From Ophiothrix spiculata (taxonomy: Eukaryota > Echinodermata > Ophiuroidea > Amphilepidida > Ophiotrichidae), in assembly GCA_000969725.1 (NCBI GenBank), contig JXSR01S003780.1: a stretch of 25,354 bases of DNA; one strand, written 5' to 3'. The notes under the pieces are model-generated. The model made no database searches. It was not told the DNA's origin and worked only from the letters and a program-made list of their open reading frames with translations. Positions 9,596-19,766 of the stretch are shown here, piece by piece (within the stretch, counting starts at the first letter, position 1; the number at the start of each line of letters is the position of its first letter). The position numbers and the translations under genes are program-made.

Positions 9596-10422
9596 GTGTC
9601 GCCTAAGTTGAAAGCTGCTAAGTCTGCTGGTCCTGATCAAATATCCCCAAAATTGATCAAGGAATTTGCCTTTGAGTTAAGTTTACCTTTCACCAACATT
9701 TTAAACAGTTCTTTTTCTGAGGGCATAGTTCCTGATCAATGGAAAAAGGCCATTGTAGTCCCTATACCAAAACAACAGCCACCCAATATTGACAAGTTAA
9801 GACCAGTGTCTTTAACATCTATTTTTACGAAGGTAAACAAAGTTTTGTTACCAAGTGGGTTCTTGAAGATGTGGATCATAAAATAGACAAGAGACAATTT
9901 GGTAATGTTAAGGGCGTCTCGACAAATCATTATCTTGTTAGCTTAGTCCACTATTTACATTCCGGGGCTGACAAAAATCACAATGTTGGAACAGTGGTAC
10001 CTAAGGATTTTTCCAAAGCGTTCGATCTGGTTGACCATACCATCCTTATCAATAAAATGATCCGCTTGGGAATTCGTAGGTCCATTTTTCCATGGATTTG
10101 TGATTTTCTACACAATCGTCAGCAATGTGTGAAGTATAATGATGTCTTGTCTAATTATGTCCCACTTCATGGGGGAGTTCCACAGGGAACAAAATTAGGC
10201 CCTGTTGGCTTTCAAATACTTATAAATGATGCTGGGAATTCTACCCCTTCCCATTGTTGGACATATGTGGATGACTTGACATTTGCAGAAAATTCCACTT
10301 GTGCAGATTCTTCCTTAAGCTCATTGCATGCAGATTTAGATGATTTCACCAAATGGTCTAGGGAGAATTTGCTCAAGTTGAATCCTGCCAAGTGTTGGGC
10401 CATCCAGGTTTATTTTTGGTAA
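9596..10422 (+). pseudogene. LINE reverse transcriptase domain, broken
   Basis: The first frame (to 9886) has AAKSAGPDQISPKLIKEFAF, LPFTNILNSSFSEG, VPDQWKKAIVVPIPK and LRPVSLTSIFTKV, the classic start of LINE reverse transcriptases. A frameshift near 9850 leads into WVLEDVDHKIDKRQFGN and the second frame. That frame holds the catalytic motif A DFSKAFD (10006-10026), motif B GVPQGTKLGP (10174-10203) and motif C YVDD (10264-10275). Most LINEs have YADD or FADD, so YVDD is a mild variant. The frame stops at 10422 after NPAKCW. The enzyme would copy the element RNA at the nicked target, but this copy cannot make it. Confidence 0.85.
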
Positions 10423-11005
10423 ATCACAACAGCCATGCAACTTAAGAATCGGCTCTGATCCACTTTCATATGTCTCAAAGGCCAAAGTTTTAGGTGTTTA
10501 TCTTTAAAATGATCTGAAATGGAACACCCAGGTCAATAACATGTTAATGAAGGCCAACAGAAGATTATTCATGTTACGCACTCTCAAGCATTTTGGTTTT
10601 GATACAGACGAGCTTAGAGTGGTGTATGGTGGTTACGTCAGGTCGATTCTTGAGTATGCTGCTGCTGTTTGGCATTCTGGTGTATCTGCTAAACAGACTA
10701 AAGATATTGAATCCATACAGAAGAGAGCCTGTAGAATTATTCTTGGCAATTCTTATGAGTCATACGACGAGGCCTTAGAAAGTTGTCAATTACACTCTCT
10801 GTCTGAAAGGAGGGAGGAATACTGTCGTAGGTTTGCCGAAGGGCTCTCCAATAATGAGAGAACAACAGCACTCCTCCCTCCTACCAGATTTGAATGTCAT
10901 GGCCGCTCTCTACGTAACAAAAAAAAAATTTCCAAAATTTCTTGCCGAACCAAACGTTTTCAAGCCAGTCCAATTCCTTATTTTATCAGTTTATTGAATA
11001 AATAG
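10411..11005 (+). pseudogene. LINE RT thumb and C-terminal domain
   Basis: After a one-base shift near 10410 the frame reads IFGKSQQPCNLRIGSDPLSY and AKVLGVYL, with TAA at 10505-10507. It continues as NDLKWNTQVNNMLMKANRRL, VVYGGYVRSILEYAAAVWHS, the block IESIQKRACRIILG, and ALESCQLHSLSERREEYCRR. It ends with FISLLNK and TAG 11003-11005. LGV.L..DL.W..H...... and S.LEYA..VWHS....Q....E..QKRA.RII are conserved C-terminal blocks of CR1/Jockey-type elements. The last uninterrupted stretch (10541-11005) is 154 codons. Confidence 0.8.
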
Positions 11006-11190
11006 ATCCTTTTTACTATTTTGTTCTTGTGGCTGAAGCTAGGATTTTAAATTTTTACATTTTGTGCATATCTTTTTTCAAATTATTCCCAAATTGGGTC
11101 TTGAGTTGTTTCTAAATGTGCAATTATCTTTTGTTTGTGATACTATTGATGGTTTAACTTTAACTTAAAAGAGAATATTGCTCTTGTATA

Positions 11191-11250
11191 CTGGTGTGTG
11201 GGGTGGTGTGTGGGTGGGTGTGTGTTTGGGGGGGGGGGGCTGTTAGTGGG
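11191..11250 (+). repeat. GT/G-rich low-complexity tract with 12-G run
   Basis: ctggtgtgtggggtggtgtg leads to tgggtgggtgtgtg and a run of twelve G at 11228-11239, then gtggg. Several G-triplets on one strand could form a G-quadruplex. It lies immediately after the LINE 3' end, so it may have grown from the element's tail or target site. Confidence 0.6.
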
Positions 11251-12764
11251 TTTTGAAAAATGATTAATACGAGCATACCCTTAATGCATCTTGAGTTGAT
11301 AAAACGTATTGTAGCGATTAGCCTGCCTCCTCTATTGGGAAATGAATAACTTGAATGCCATTTAGCTGTCTCGATGAGGTTACTGGGAATTTAACCAACA
11401 TGCCGTGTCAACATTGGTCAACACAATCAAGATGCACATAAATACTTCAAACGCATAGAATAAGCTTTTAAATCAGCGAAATAAACATTGAGATTAATCG
11501 GTTAAGCGTATATTGAATATTCATAATATTTAAAATACATTTTGCTATCATAAGTACCGCATTATTATAACCAATAAATTACAAAGCAAAGGTTCAAGTA
11601 ATCGCTTTTCTTATAACAGCCGTCGATTTTTATTTCAAAAAGAACATAATTTAAGTCATTGTAACACATTTATATATCATTCAAATAATGAAATAGTATG
11701 AAAGTGTAAATATATATTGAACGTTTTTATCAATAACTTTGCACTCATGTTATTTTAGGAACAGCATCACAAATACTCTAGCGAAAATGTGTACAGTTAA
11801 ACTTTCATTGTTTCCGCAACTCAAGATTTTCTTCTATACTGGACTAACTATTACAAACAATAATAATGTGGGGTAAACTATTATTATTCCTATGTATTGT
11901 CAGCATGACTTTACAATATTACCACTGTCATATTTGTTGTTTCTTGGTTTTGCATTTCTTGTTTGTTTTCATAGTTGTTGTTAACGTTGAATTAATTTTT
12001 TTCATAAAAGTGTATCTAGAACAGGATGTGTGGGTGAGGATGGGTTGTATATTTTGATGAAACACGTTACATATTTGTAACACGTTTACTTTACTTAAAG
12101 GTGTGTATTCAGATCACTTTCACTAAAAAAATAAAATTTGAGACTTTGATACCACATGAAAACGCATATTTTTCTCATAACAACTGTGAATTTTCACGCC
12201 CATATCATGTTTCGTTGAAGACTTTTGGTCAAAATAGAGGTGAGTTATCAAAATATTTTGTTAACAAAATAAATATTCTATAGGTTTCTATGGGTGACTC
12301 TCTTGCACATTTTTGCAGGTAACATTAATTTGACTCAAAATATACGAATAAAACCTTACAATTTTGCTTATTATAGGTGATGACCCCTCATTTATATATG
12401 GGAAAAGTACATGTTAAATTTTTCACCGGATCGGAATACCCACCTTTAATAGAGAGAAAAAAAAACGCAAACAAAACAGTATACATAATTATTAGAGCCT
12501 CCTTATCGACAACATCTAATTTAAAAAGACAAGCGACATGTTTCGGAATAAAACACTTAGTCTGCTAATTGGATATGTCTAAACTGGATTTTAGTTATTC
12601 AATCAGAATGAAACCCATATCTACCTTGAGATGGATAGTCGATGATTGTCTGGACATGATTAAGATTGCTTACTTATTTATCGGAACTAGGTCGTCTATT
12701 TTGTGAAAACTATAAAAAACACCTTTTACAGTTATCGTTGCCATACTTTAAATTAATTGCAATT
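11251..12764. other. AT-rich stretch, no gene seen
   Basis: Short open frames at 11866-12057, 12101-12283 and 12377-12568 have no recognisable domain; the first is hydrophobic (ILFLCIV-like, Phe/Val/Leu-rich) as expected of T-rich DNA. No element ends could be identified. Confidence 0.45.
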
Positions 12765-12775
12765 CATTCAGCCGT
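12765..12775 (+). repeat. left target-site duplication of RTE-like insertion
   Basis: cattcagccgt here is repeated perfectly at 13584-13594, directly flanking the element. Some of the right-hand bases could be shared microhomology with the element (gccgtgctgatg). Confidence 0.65.
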
Positions 12776-13568
12776 GCTGATGGCAGAGTCTGAAGCCGAT
12801 CTCCAAACACTGGTTGACCAGGTAAATAAAACCAGCAAACAGTTTGGCCTCACCATAAACATAGGGAAAACCGAGGTACAAATGATCAGCAGAGAAGTAA
12901 ACCCTATTTCCATCAGTATCCAAGGAACTCTTCTGAAGCATGTCCAGTCATTCACCTACCTGGGAGGAGTCATAAATGAAGATGCCACCAGTTCCCACGA
13001 CATCCAGAGAAGAATTGGTCTAGCTATGGGCGGAATGCAAAACCTCTCAGTCATCTGGAAGGCAAAAGAAATTTCACTAGCCACCAAAATAGAGCTGTAT
13101 AGGGTTCTAATTCAGTCAATTGCCACCTACGGATGTGAATCCTGGATCCTTAAAAAGAAGGATGAACACAGACTTCTAGTCTTCGAGATGTCATGCTTAC
13201 GAAGACTCACTGGGATCTCTCGTAGAGACAGGATTAGAAATGCAACCATCCGTGAGTCGACCAACTGCCAAACTTCCATAGTCCAGAAAATTCAACACAA
13301 ACAGCTGCTTTATTTCGGACATGTCTCAAGAATGCCAAATATCAGGTTGCCAAAGATAGCCCTTGAAAGTAGAGTTGAAGGCCTGCGACCAAGAGGCAGA
13401 CCACCAAAAAGATGGCTTGACAACATTAAATCTAGCTGCCAAGAGTGTGGTGTGTCATCTGTATGTGAAGCCAAAAGGATAACTGAACAACGAAAGACAT
13501 GGACTTCATTGGTAAAACGGCTGCTATCTCCAAGGACTCCTGGCGACTCCAAGGGAGGACAGCAATAA
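12771..13568 (+). CDS. RTE-like RT C-terminal fragment, uninterrupted
   Basis: The longest clean frame in the window (the open frame starts at an upstream ATG at 12666, but residues before 12771 are host flank, not element). Visible blocks: VNKTSKQFGLTINIGKTEVQ, SFTYLGGVINED, IQRRIGLAMGGM, SIATYGCESWILKKKDEHRL, FEMSCLRRLTGISRRDRIRN, QLLYFGHVSRMPN, LRPRGRPPKRWLDNI. These are the thumb and tail blocks of RTE-type reverse transcriptases (KTEVM, F.YLG..I, RI..A, YG.E.W.L.K..E..L..FE..CLRR, YFGH..R, GRP..RW.D.I). Palm motifs A to C are lost, so no active enzyme can be made. Whether any transcript exists is unknown. Confidence 0.8.
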   Translation, partial: AVLMAESEADLQTLVDQVNKTSKQFGLTINIGKTEVQMISREVNPISISIQGTLLKHVQSFTYLGGVINEDATSSHDIQRRIGLAMGGMQNLSVIWKAKEISLATKIELYRVLIQSIATYGCESWILKKKDEHRLLVFEMSCLRRLTGISRRDRIRNATIRESTNCQTSIVQKIQHKQLLYFGHVSRMPNIRLPKIALESRVEGLRPRGRPPKRWLDNIKSSCQECGVSSVCEAKRITEQRKTWTSLVKRLLSPRTPGDSKGGQQ

Positions 13569-13583
13569 GTGCAAGTGCAAGTG
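12776..13583 (+). mobile_element. RTE-like retrotransposon, 5'-truncated, young
   Basis: The insertion starts in the reverse transcriptase at the catalytic motif: the frame reads AVLMAESEAD, the sequence that normally follows YADD in these elements, so truncation fell right at the active site. It ends after the stop codon with a 15-base tail, gtgcaagtgcaagtg (13569-13583), a hexamer repeat as RTE elements often carry. An 11-base duplication flanks it. There are no stops or frameshifts across the roughly 265 codons, unlike the other LINEs in this window, which argues for a recent insertion. Confidence 0.8.
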
Positions 13584-13594
13584 CATTCAGCCGT
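13584..13594 (+). repeat. right target-site duplication of RTE-like insertion
   Basis: cattcagccgt, identical to 12765-12775, directly after the gtgcaa repeat tail. Confidence 0.65.
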
Positions 13595-14040
13595 AAATAA
13601 AGGAAATATCAAAAATTTATATTTGCTAATATATCTATTGATTGAAAATAACACTGGGTCAAGAAGTTATTAAACAGGTTGCTCATATTTCCTTTACAGA
13701 AGAGAGAAACACACTTTTGTTACACGTTTGGGTTTTGAGTTGGCGTATAAGTCTAAACTTACCCGGAGTATAAGTTGACACTATTGTGTAATGTAGTTAA
13801 AAGAAAATGGACCACGTCCTTCTTTAAATAATCAGAATTAGATATTTGCGTCTCAAATTATTACACGATATTTTGAGAATCCAATTTTCAGCTAAAGTAT
13901 TCAAATCGATTCGAAAATTCATTATTTTGATTATCGTCATTTGATTAGTTCAAAGTATCATCTTATGAAGAAAACGAGTTCAACTTCGACATTAGTAGTC
14001 ATCAGGAATTGGAGTGTCTATGCCAAGATTGCCATATTGC
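13595..14040. other. AT-rich stretch, no gene seen
   Basis: No coding or repeat structure could be supported before the repeat at 14041. Confidence 0.45.
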
Positions 14041-14360
14041 CTGTTAGATGTGAAGAGCGATTTGGTCTTAAATATATTGTAGTTTATATAACAAGCTATC
14101 ATTTCGTCCATGTTAATGTGTCGAATGTATTTAATATTGACGGGGCCACTTACTTTTTAGTCAAGCGCTAAGACACATGGGAACATTTTACCTATTTGAA
14201 TATGTCGTACAAGTCTATGTTAGGCTTTTTAGTATGCAGTTCCATTCAGTCTCGAATCAATTTGAGTTTATGTTACATGGGCATATGTCTTGTGTATGTG
14301 TATGTGTCAAACGCATCTATTGACGGTAGCCAGTTTGTCTTAAGTATAGTTTATATTACA
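14041..14360 (+). repeat. dispersed repeat family A, copy 1
   Basis: Collinear with 23427-23715. Landmarks in the same order and spacing: gagcgatttggtctta (14055-14070 and 23441-23456), atcatttcgtccatgtt (14098 and 23488), agtatgcag (14231 and 23620) followed by tctcgaatcaattt and atgttacat. Internally the unit is itself repetitive: motifs such as tttagt.tgcag...tta.gttacat recur about every 80 to 105 bases, and weaker copies continue to about 14460. It has no coding potential that I recognise. Confidence 0.65.
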
Positions 14361-14833
14361 TAGGACAAATATTCCAATTGTTTTTATTTTGAAGGCATTG
14401 AGCTGCATTTTAGACCGGCTTTTTAGTGAGCAGTGCCATTTTGATATTGAATGTTTGTTTTTGAAATGCAAAGCAACATTTCGTGCCGTTTAATTCATAT
14501 ACCTAAGTCTGAACAAAATGTCTGTTAGGTTAAGGGTCAGCTTATTATGTAATTGTTAACATATGCGCAAACTGTAATTACAGAGTAAGGTTGTATTTAT
14601 ATTTCTTGTGAGTTTATATTTATATTGTTTATGACCATATATATTGTGGAATATGTTTTCAGCAAAAGTTTGCTAATTTTTCGATACTTGTTCTAATTTA
14701 CATTACATCGCATATCTGACGAGGAGAAATATATATTTTATATAATCAAAATAATGAAGAAGTTATGGATTTCCCATCATCAAACCTGCGCTATTATAAA
14801 AAAATGACCCTAAGACGAGAATGCCAATCGGAA

Positions 14834-14902
14834 GTGGCTAAGTAAGTGTTATAGTACGCGCCCGCAGGGCAAGTACTATAACTTACTTATCGTTATGCCA
14901 CA
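14834..14902. repeat. foldback hairpin with GC-rich loop
   Basis: The left arm 14839-14857 (taagtaagtgttatagtac) is inverted at 14873-14889 (gtactataacttactta) with a two-base gap. Pairing resumes further out at gtggc and gccac. The loop itself holds a small gccc-gca-gggc hairpin. It is the third sizeable foldback in the window. Confidence 0.65.
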
Positions 14903-15014
14903 AGCGAATCACCTAGGGAATCAGAATTGTTTCACATATAGTGTGTCTAGACAGGGCTTGTTATATAGTGTCACACATTTTAATTAGGATACCATCACAG
15001 TAATATCTCCAAGA

Positions 15015-15480
15015 CAAGCTTATTTTGTTTTGCCACTGGCAAAGGTCCCCAATTATTACATAAGATTTTTCTCTATTAGGAGTTGTTATCATGGATTATA
15101 ATTAGTAAGGAGCAATGTTTTGTCCTAATATGAGGTCAATATCACGTTACTTCACCTCATGACAACGGTTTCCAAGTCAATCCAACTGTTACATAACAGT
15201 TATCAGATAAAGGTCAACAAATCTATGCCTGGTTGAAATCCAAATATTGTATAACTATAGGTGGGCTTTGCAATGCATAACATTCATCTGATAATTTAGA
15301 AGACACTACAAAGATAAGGCCAAGTTCAAGTTCCATTAACAAAAAGAAAATTGACAAAAGTTATAGATGCTGTAGATGTAAAACATATATTACAAAAAAT
15401 ATTCAATTCAGGAGAAATCTAGTCATGGATTCAAGTTTATTTTGTATTGCCACTGGCAAAGGTCCCCAATTATTATATAA
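15015..15480 (+). repeat. 49-bp direct repeat pair 417 bp apart
   Basis: 15015-15063 and 15432-15480 are 49-base copies with three mismatches, sharing tgccactggcaaaggtcccc and the following aattatta.ataa. Similarity stops abruptly on both sides. The pair could be terminal direct repeats of a small element or two copies of a short dispersed repeat. No TG...CA ends typical of LTRs are present. Confidence 0.6.
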
Positions 15481-16126
15481 ACTATGTGGAAATGGCCAAA
15501 ACTACCCTTAGGTCATAATCATACATGTTTTGGACATGGTCAGTTCTGTCAGAATTTTGATATGAAACAGATGTTTTGATAGTTCAATTAATAGAACCCT
15601 TGGTTTTTCGGGTGACACAAACCAACATGGGGGATGATGTGAATAATGTGGATAGTAACATGAAAAAATCAAGGTCCTAGGATTGGACTAATGTTTTGAC
15701 TGGATGTGATAAGTTGGGACACTTTTTGGCAAACAATAAATGTTATGTAATAATTGGTCTGACTGGGGCAAAGTTATAGAACTCCCTTGAGGTTGTCTGG
15801 ACGTGATAAATGGTACAAACATTGAACAAGTCAAAAAACAGATGGTGGCTAAGAGACATGATAACTTTCTACAAGGGTGTAAGTTATCACCAATCCAGTA
15901 CGATAAAGATAAATGTTATCTATCAAGCCACGGCACTTAAAGAATGTCACATTTACTCCTTGTCCCGATGGTAAACTCAACATTTTTGAACGGAGAGGTA
16001 CAAGTAAGCTCCGCTTTCCACGTTTACGCGAACCTGGGGTGTCTAAGGAGAATGTATGTATACGTATGTAAGTATTTTACAAAATTTGCAAATATGTGAC
16101 CCAAACTGATAAATTGTTTTCTGATA
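15481..16126. other. no gene seen
   Basis: Loose recurrences such as ggacatggt, ggatgtgataa and ggacgtgataa suggest an eroded repeat, but no unit can be defined. Confidence 0.35.
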
Positions 16127-17451
16127 CAGTCAACCAGCGGGTCATTAAGAAAGTACGTTATTTTCTTTTCTAGGCAAACTAAAGTGATATTACACTCTGT
16201 CTGATTTTTACCGGTGATGAAAAGTTTAAAATTGTTTTGAAATTTACAATTAATGCCACAATTTGATAATTAGGCTTCCAAATTCATCATATATGACCAG
16301 ATAGTACCTCAATTTTCCTTAAACATTTTTTTTTTTATCTTTCTACCTCAAAGAGGTTAGCAAATGCCTTTATTTCTATTTTTGTAACGTTCACATATTG
16401 TTGTCTTTTAACTTTTATATTATATTTTTAGTACATATTTCTATGTGAGTACACATGACAAAAGGTAAAACCTTTCACCATGCGTTCTCTCATCGAGCAA
16501 AAAAAATATGCATAAATCACAAAATGTTCCTTAAACATAGATATTTTCATCGTTCAAATCCAGAATGATGATAAAAATGTCGAATTTTAAACTACAATTT
16601 TATAGAAAATTATTTCTCAAAATTATCTTTGAAAAATTGCGTATTATCACTTCAAATAACCAGGACACTCGTCATAATTTGGTAACACACAAAATAAAGG
16701 CTCGTTTTTCATGTCATTTGATTATTTTCTGAGAAAATTACTTGAAACGGTCAAATCCACGAAAATAAGGTGGGTTTGTCAATTTGTTAGAGGCAAAATG
16801 TCGAAGTTTAAAATCTTCTGTGGAGAAGGCTTCGTTAGCGATCAATAACTCTTTTGTCTACCCAATGTGAATAGCCAGTCAAGTGTGCAGCAAATTGCGC
16901 GGTGATAAACGTGGTTCAAGTGAATATTCCTCGCACATGGTCTGTATACATAAATCTGCACGTGGTTGCATCTTGCCCTGTTTGAATTTCCGAACTTGCA
17001 ACAGAAAACCCTACATTTCAGGTATAAATGTGACGGTGTTAAACAAGCAAGATACTTCTCATTTTCAGTGAAATGAATAATAAATATCTTGTTTGCACAT
17101 TTATGTTAGTTAGAAATGGTAACATTACCGGAAACGGTCAAGTCCACGATTTTTGTTTTACATCCCAGGAAAAAGGAAAATTCACATACAATGTTCAAAC
17201 ACTAATTTCAACCATTTTAATAAAATGCTATAATAATTATTTATTACAATGATTTTAAGAAAAGACAAAATCAACATATTCCGCTTACAGCAATAAAATC
17301 AAGCGTATAGATTTCCAGAAAAAGCTATCCAAATTGCGCACTATCATTCGGAAAAAATCGGAAATCTTCGGAACATGTTAGCAAAAGTTCCATTTCACAG
17401 AAAGAAATTGTGACCTTGCTTTTGTGCACAGACTGACCTGCTGGTTGACTG
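16127..17451. repeat. diverged repeat cluster flanked by 18-bp inverted repeat
   Basis: cagtcaaccagcgggtca (16127-16144) is inverted at 17434-17451 with one mismatch. Inside lie three diverged copies of a cassette. A motif like cggtcaaatccacga occurs at 16551 (cgttcaaatccag), 16749 and 17136. A motif like aaattgcgcactatca follows at 16634, 16892 and 17331. The motif aaaatgtcgaa.tttaaa occurs at 16574 and 16795. Spacing between cassettes differs because of indels. No protein is recognisable. Confidence 0.45.
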
Positions 17452-19740
17452 GATATGATCTGCAACTCCACAATTTTCGTCGTATTGTACAATGTAGTTT
17501 TTTTCATTTTGTGAATGTGTTCAACTGTGTCATTTGATACGAATATAATATTAAATCAGATTACCCACAAATCTGGAACTCAGTAATGCTCAGGTAAAAA
17601 TACAATTTAATCATGCTTTGATTTGAAGATCGTAATTGAAAGTGGAGAGCAGTTGATATGATATTAAGTTCTTGTATATCTATTTATGCATAAGGCTGTT
17701 TGAAAAATGAGGTCAAGAAATTGAATGCAGTTTACTTAGATAACAATAAGAACAGTAGCTTAACATGGGACAGGAGGGATAAACTAGCCCACATGAAGCT
17801 TTTGTCCGACTAATACCACTTAAAGATGGTGCTAATTAAATATTAACGCACACTCAACACGTTCAAATCCTGAGAAAGGATACTGTATAAATGGTATTTC
17901 TGAGCTAACGTATATTGACTCCTTAAGGCCAGGTGACACGCGAAAGTGACAAGTGAATGTTTTGTCATTGCACGCCAAAGATATATAAATTTTAATAAAG
18001 GAGCCTTAACAAGTTGGTTATTCTTCATCGCAACATTTGGAGCCAAATACTAGATTGCCAAAAACATTTGTCCAAAGTATTTGACCAACCATTAGGGATA
18101 CAAAAACGAAACTTAAACCTGTCCAATGCAATTTTATCTGCTATAAGATGCATTTGTATTTTCTGGGCGTGTGGTATTTTGGATGCTTTTTACAGACTGC
18201 AGTAAGTGTGTAAGATTGATTGCTTTGGTTGATTTCCGGTTTTCGATAGCAGAGCACTTTATTTATACAATATATGAACACTCACTGATAGAGCCAGTAC
18301 TACATTTAAGTCTTTAAAATACGAGAGTTATGCTTCGTTGGTTTTAACTCCTGTAACTTATCACTACGGTCTATTCTGAACGAAATAATTAAAAGCAATG
18401 CGATTCACAAAACGTTTTAAGACATCGCTTGGTGGCCCTTCGCAATGGTGATCGTGTGCTGAATAATTAAGGATGTATGTACTATTATAAAATTATTGTT
18501 CTGCGTTTTGCAACAGTAGTGCATCAACTAATATATGTATGTATGGCAGACAAACGTTCATCCGATTAAATTGAAATGTATCATATATGTGTATCTTCAC
18601 TTGTATTTATTTAGATTCCGTTTTTACATTGCGGTTCAGTTTTGTAATAAGGCCTGTTTACATACAGTGTTGGTAGTTTTTTAATCAAAAATTGTACAAG
18701 TAGGTCTCTACTGACAAGAAGCATGTCATATCTCTCCAGAATTGATGTAAATAAGTCCGTATCGGCAAAATCAGTATCGTAATTTTGTTGGTAATTTGAT
18801 ATATCAGTGTTTCTGATTGCATAGATGGCAAAATTGCTTCATTTACTTGAGAAGAGTAAAGATTGTTACCCAAAACGGGTAAGCCTTTTGCCTTGAGGGA
18901 TTTTTGATCATTGTACACTCGATTCTCAGAATATATTACATTTCTGACCTACCTAGCAGAGTCCAATTTCCTTGTTGTAGACATCTTGAACTGTGCGATT
19001 TTCTGTCAGTTTAGTAGTAATATAATCAATGGTTATTTTATGTATGATAAAATCAAGGTCAAGTAGGAGGCATTTTCAATTCTTTCTATACTTCGAGAGG
19101 ATTTATGCACAATTTATTGACACGTACATTTACATTACGATATTAGAGCATCAAAAATGCAGCCATGTAATACAGCATGACTCGAATTATATTAATTGGT
19201 CTTGTTTTAAGCTTTTCTGAAAATATGTTTTCTTAACCCAACATTTACCAAAAGAAAGGGCGATGGGTGATTTCTCGCAACATAACAATAAACGGGTCTC
19301 GATTAAGAAATCATATAGCTTCTTTTTAGGCTCCTTTTGAAGTATATGAAATATTGTAAAATGAATAGAAAGTAATATAAAAGCATGAGTTGTGTTTGTG
19401 GTTTAACATATGAGGCAGACAAAAGAAAAATGGGTTGACTTATCCTACCACTAAGAGTTTATGACCACATTCACGGAAAGACCCGCGATCCGGTTATATT
19501 TCGTATCATGTCACTGAGCGCGTCGGAACGTTGCATATTAAATTTATAGGGATGCGCAATATTATGTAAAGTAATAGATAGTTTATCAAAATAGACTGTT
19601 TTTGTAGATTTGTTGTTTCACATTTTTAAATAAAGCTAAAATACCCATATCATATCTCCGGTTCGCCTAATAACTAATATCATCGACTCTTTGACTGGAG
19701 TATTTTTGCGGTTGACTTAGGAAAATGCACTGTTTTAATC
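17452..19740. other. AT-rich stretch, no gene seen
   Basis: Only short, domain-free open frames on both strands (for example 17843-18046 minus, 18685-18918 minus). No RNA gene or element boundary was found. Confidence 0.45.
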
Positions 19741-19745
19741 ATCGA

Positions 19746-19766
19746 AAATCAAATCAAATCAAATCA
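19746..19766 (+). repeat. AAATC microsatellite
   Basis: Four tandem aaatc units plus one base. Confidence 0.85.

Larger units (their letters stand above)
8754..11190 (+). mobile_element. Jockey/CR1-like LINE relic with endonuclease and RT
   Basis: This is the largest element in the window. In order it has a partial APE-type endonuclease, a linker with RPLCDSGLRAFGSW...DW and DRPWF blocks, a reverse transcriptase with DFSKAFD, GVPQGTKLGP and YVDD, and a C-terminal domain ending in TAG at 11003-11005. A 3' UTR of roughly 180 bases follows, ending near a small hairpin (aagagaatattgctctt at 11169-11185). It needs at least four frameshifts, has internal stops, and lacks the endonuclease N-terminus and the start of the RT domain. 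It is therefore dead and old. The clade is assigned only as Jockey/CR1 superfamily from block order. Confidence 0.85.

Noticed and set aside
12666..12770. N-terminal 35 residues of the long RTE frame
   Set aside because: They lie left of the target-site duplication and are host flank read through by chance, not part of the element.
15015..15480. LTR retrotransposon
   Set aside because: The repeats are only 49 bases, lack TG...CA ends, and no primer-binding site, gag or pol is present.
16551..17350. CRISPR array
   Set aside because: Repeat motifs are diverged, unevenly spaced and lie in eukaryotic-type DNA with no associated genes.
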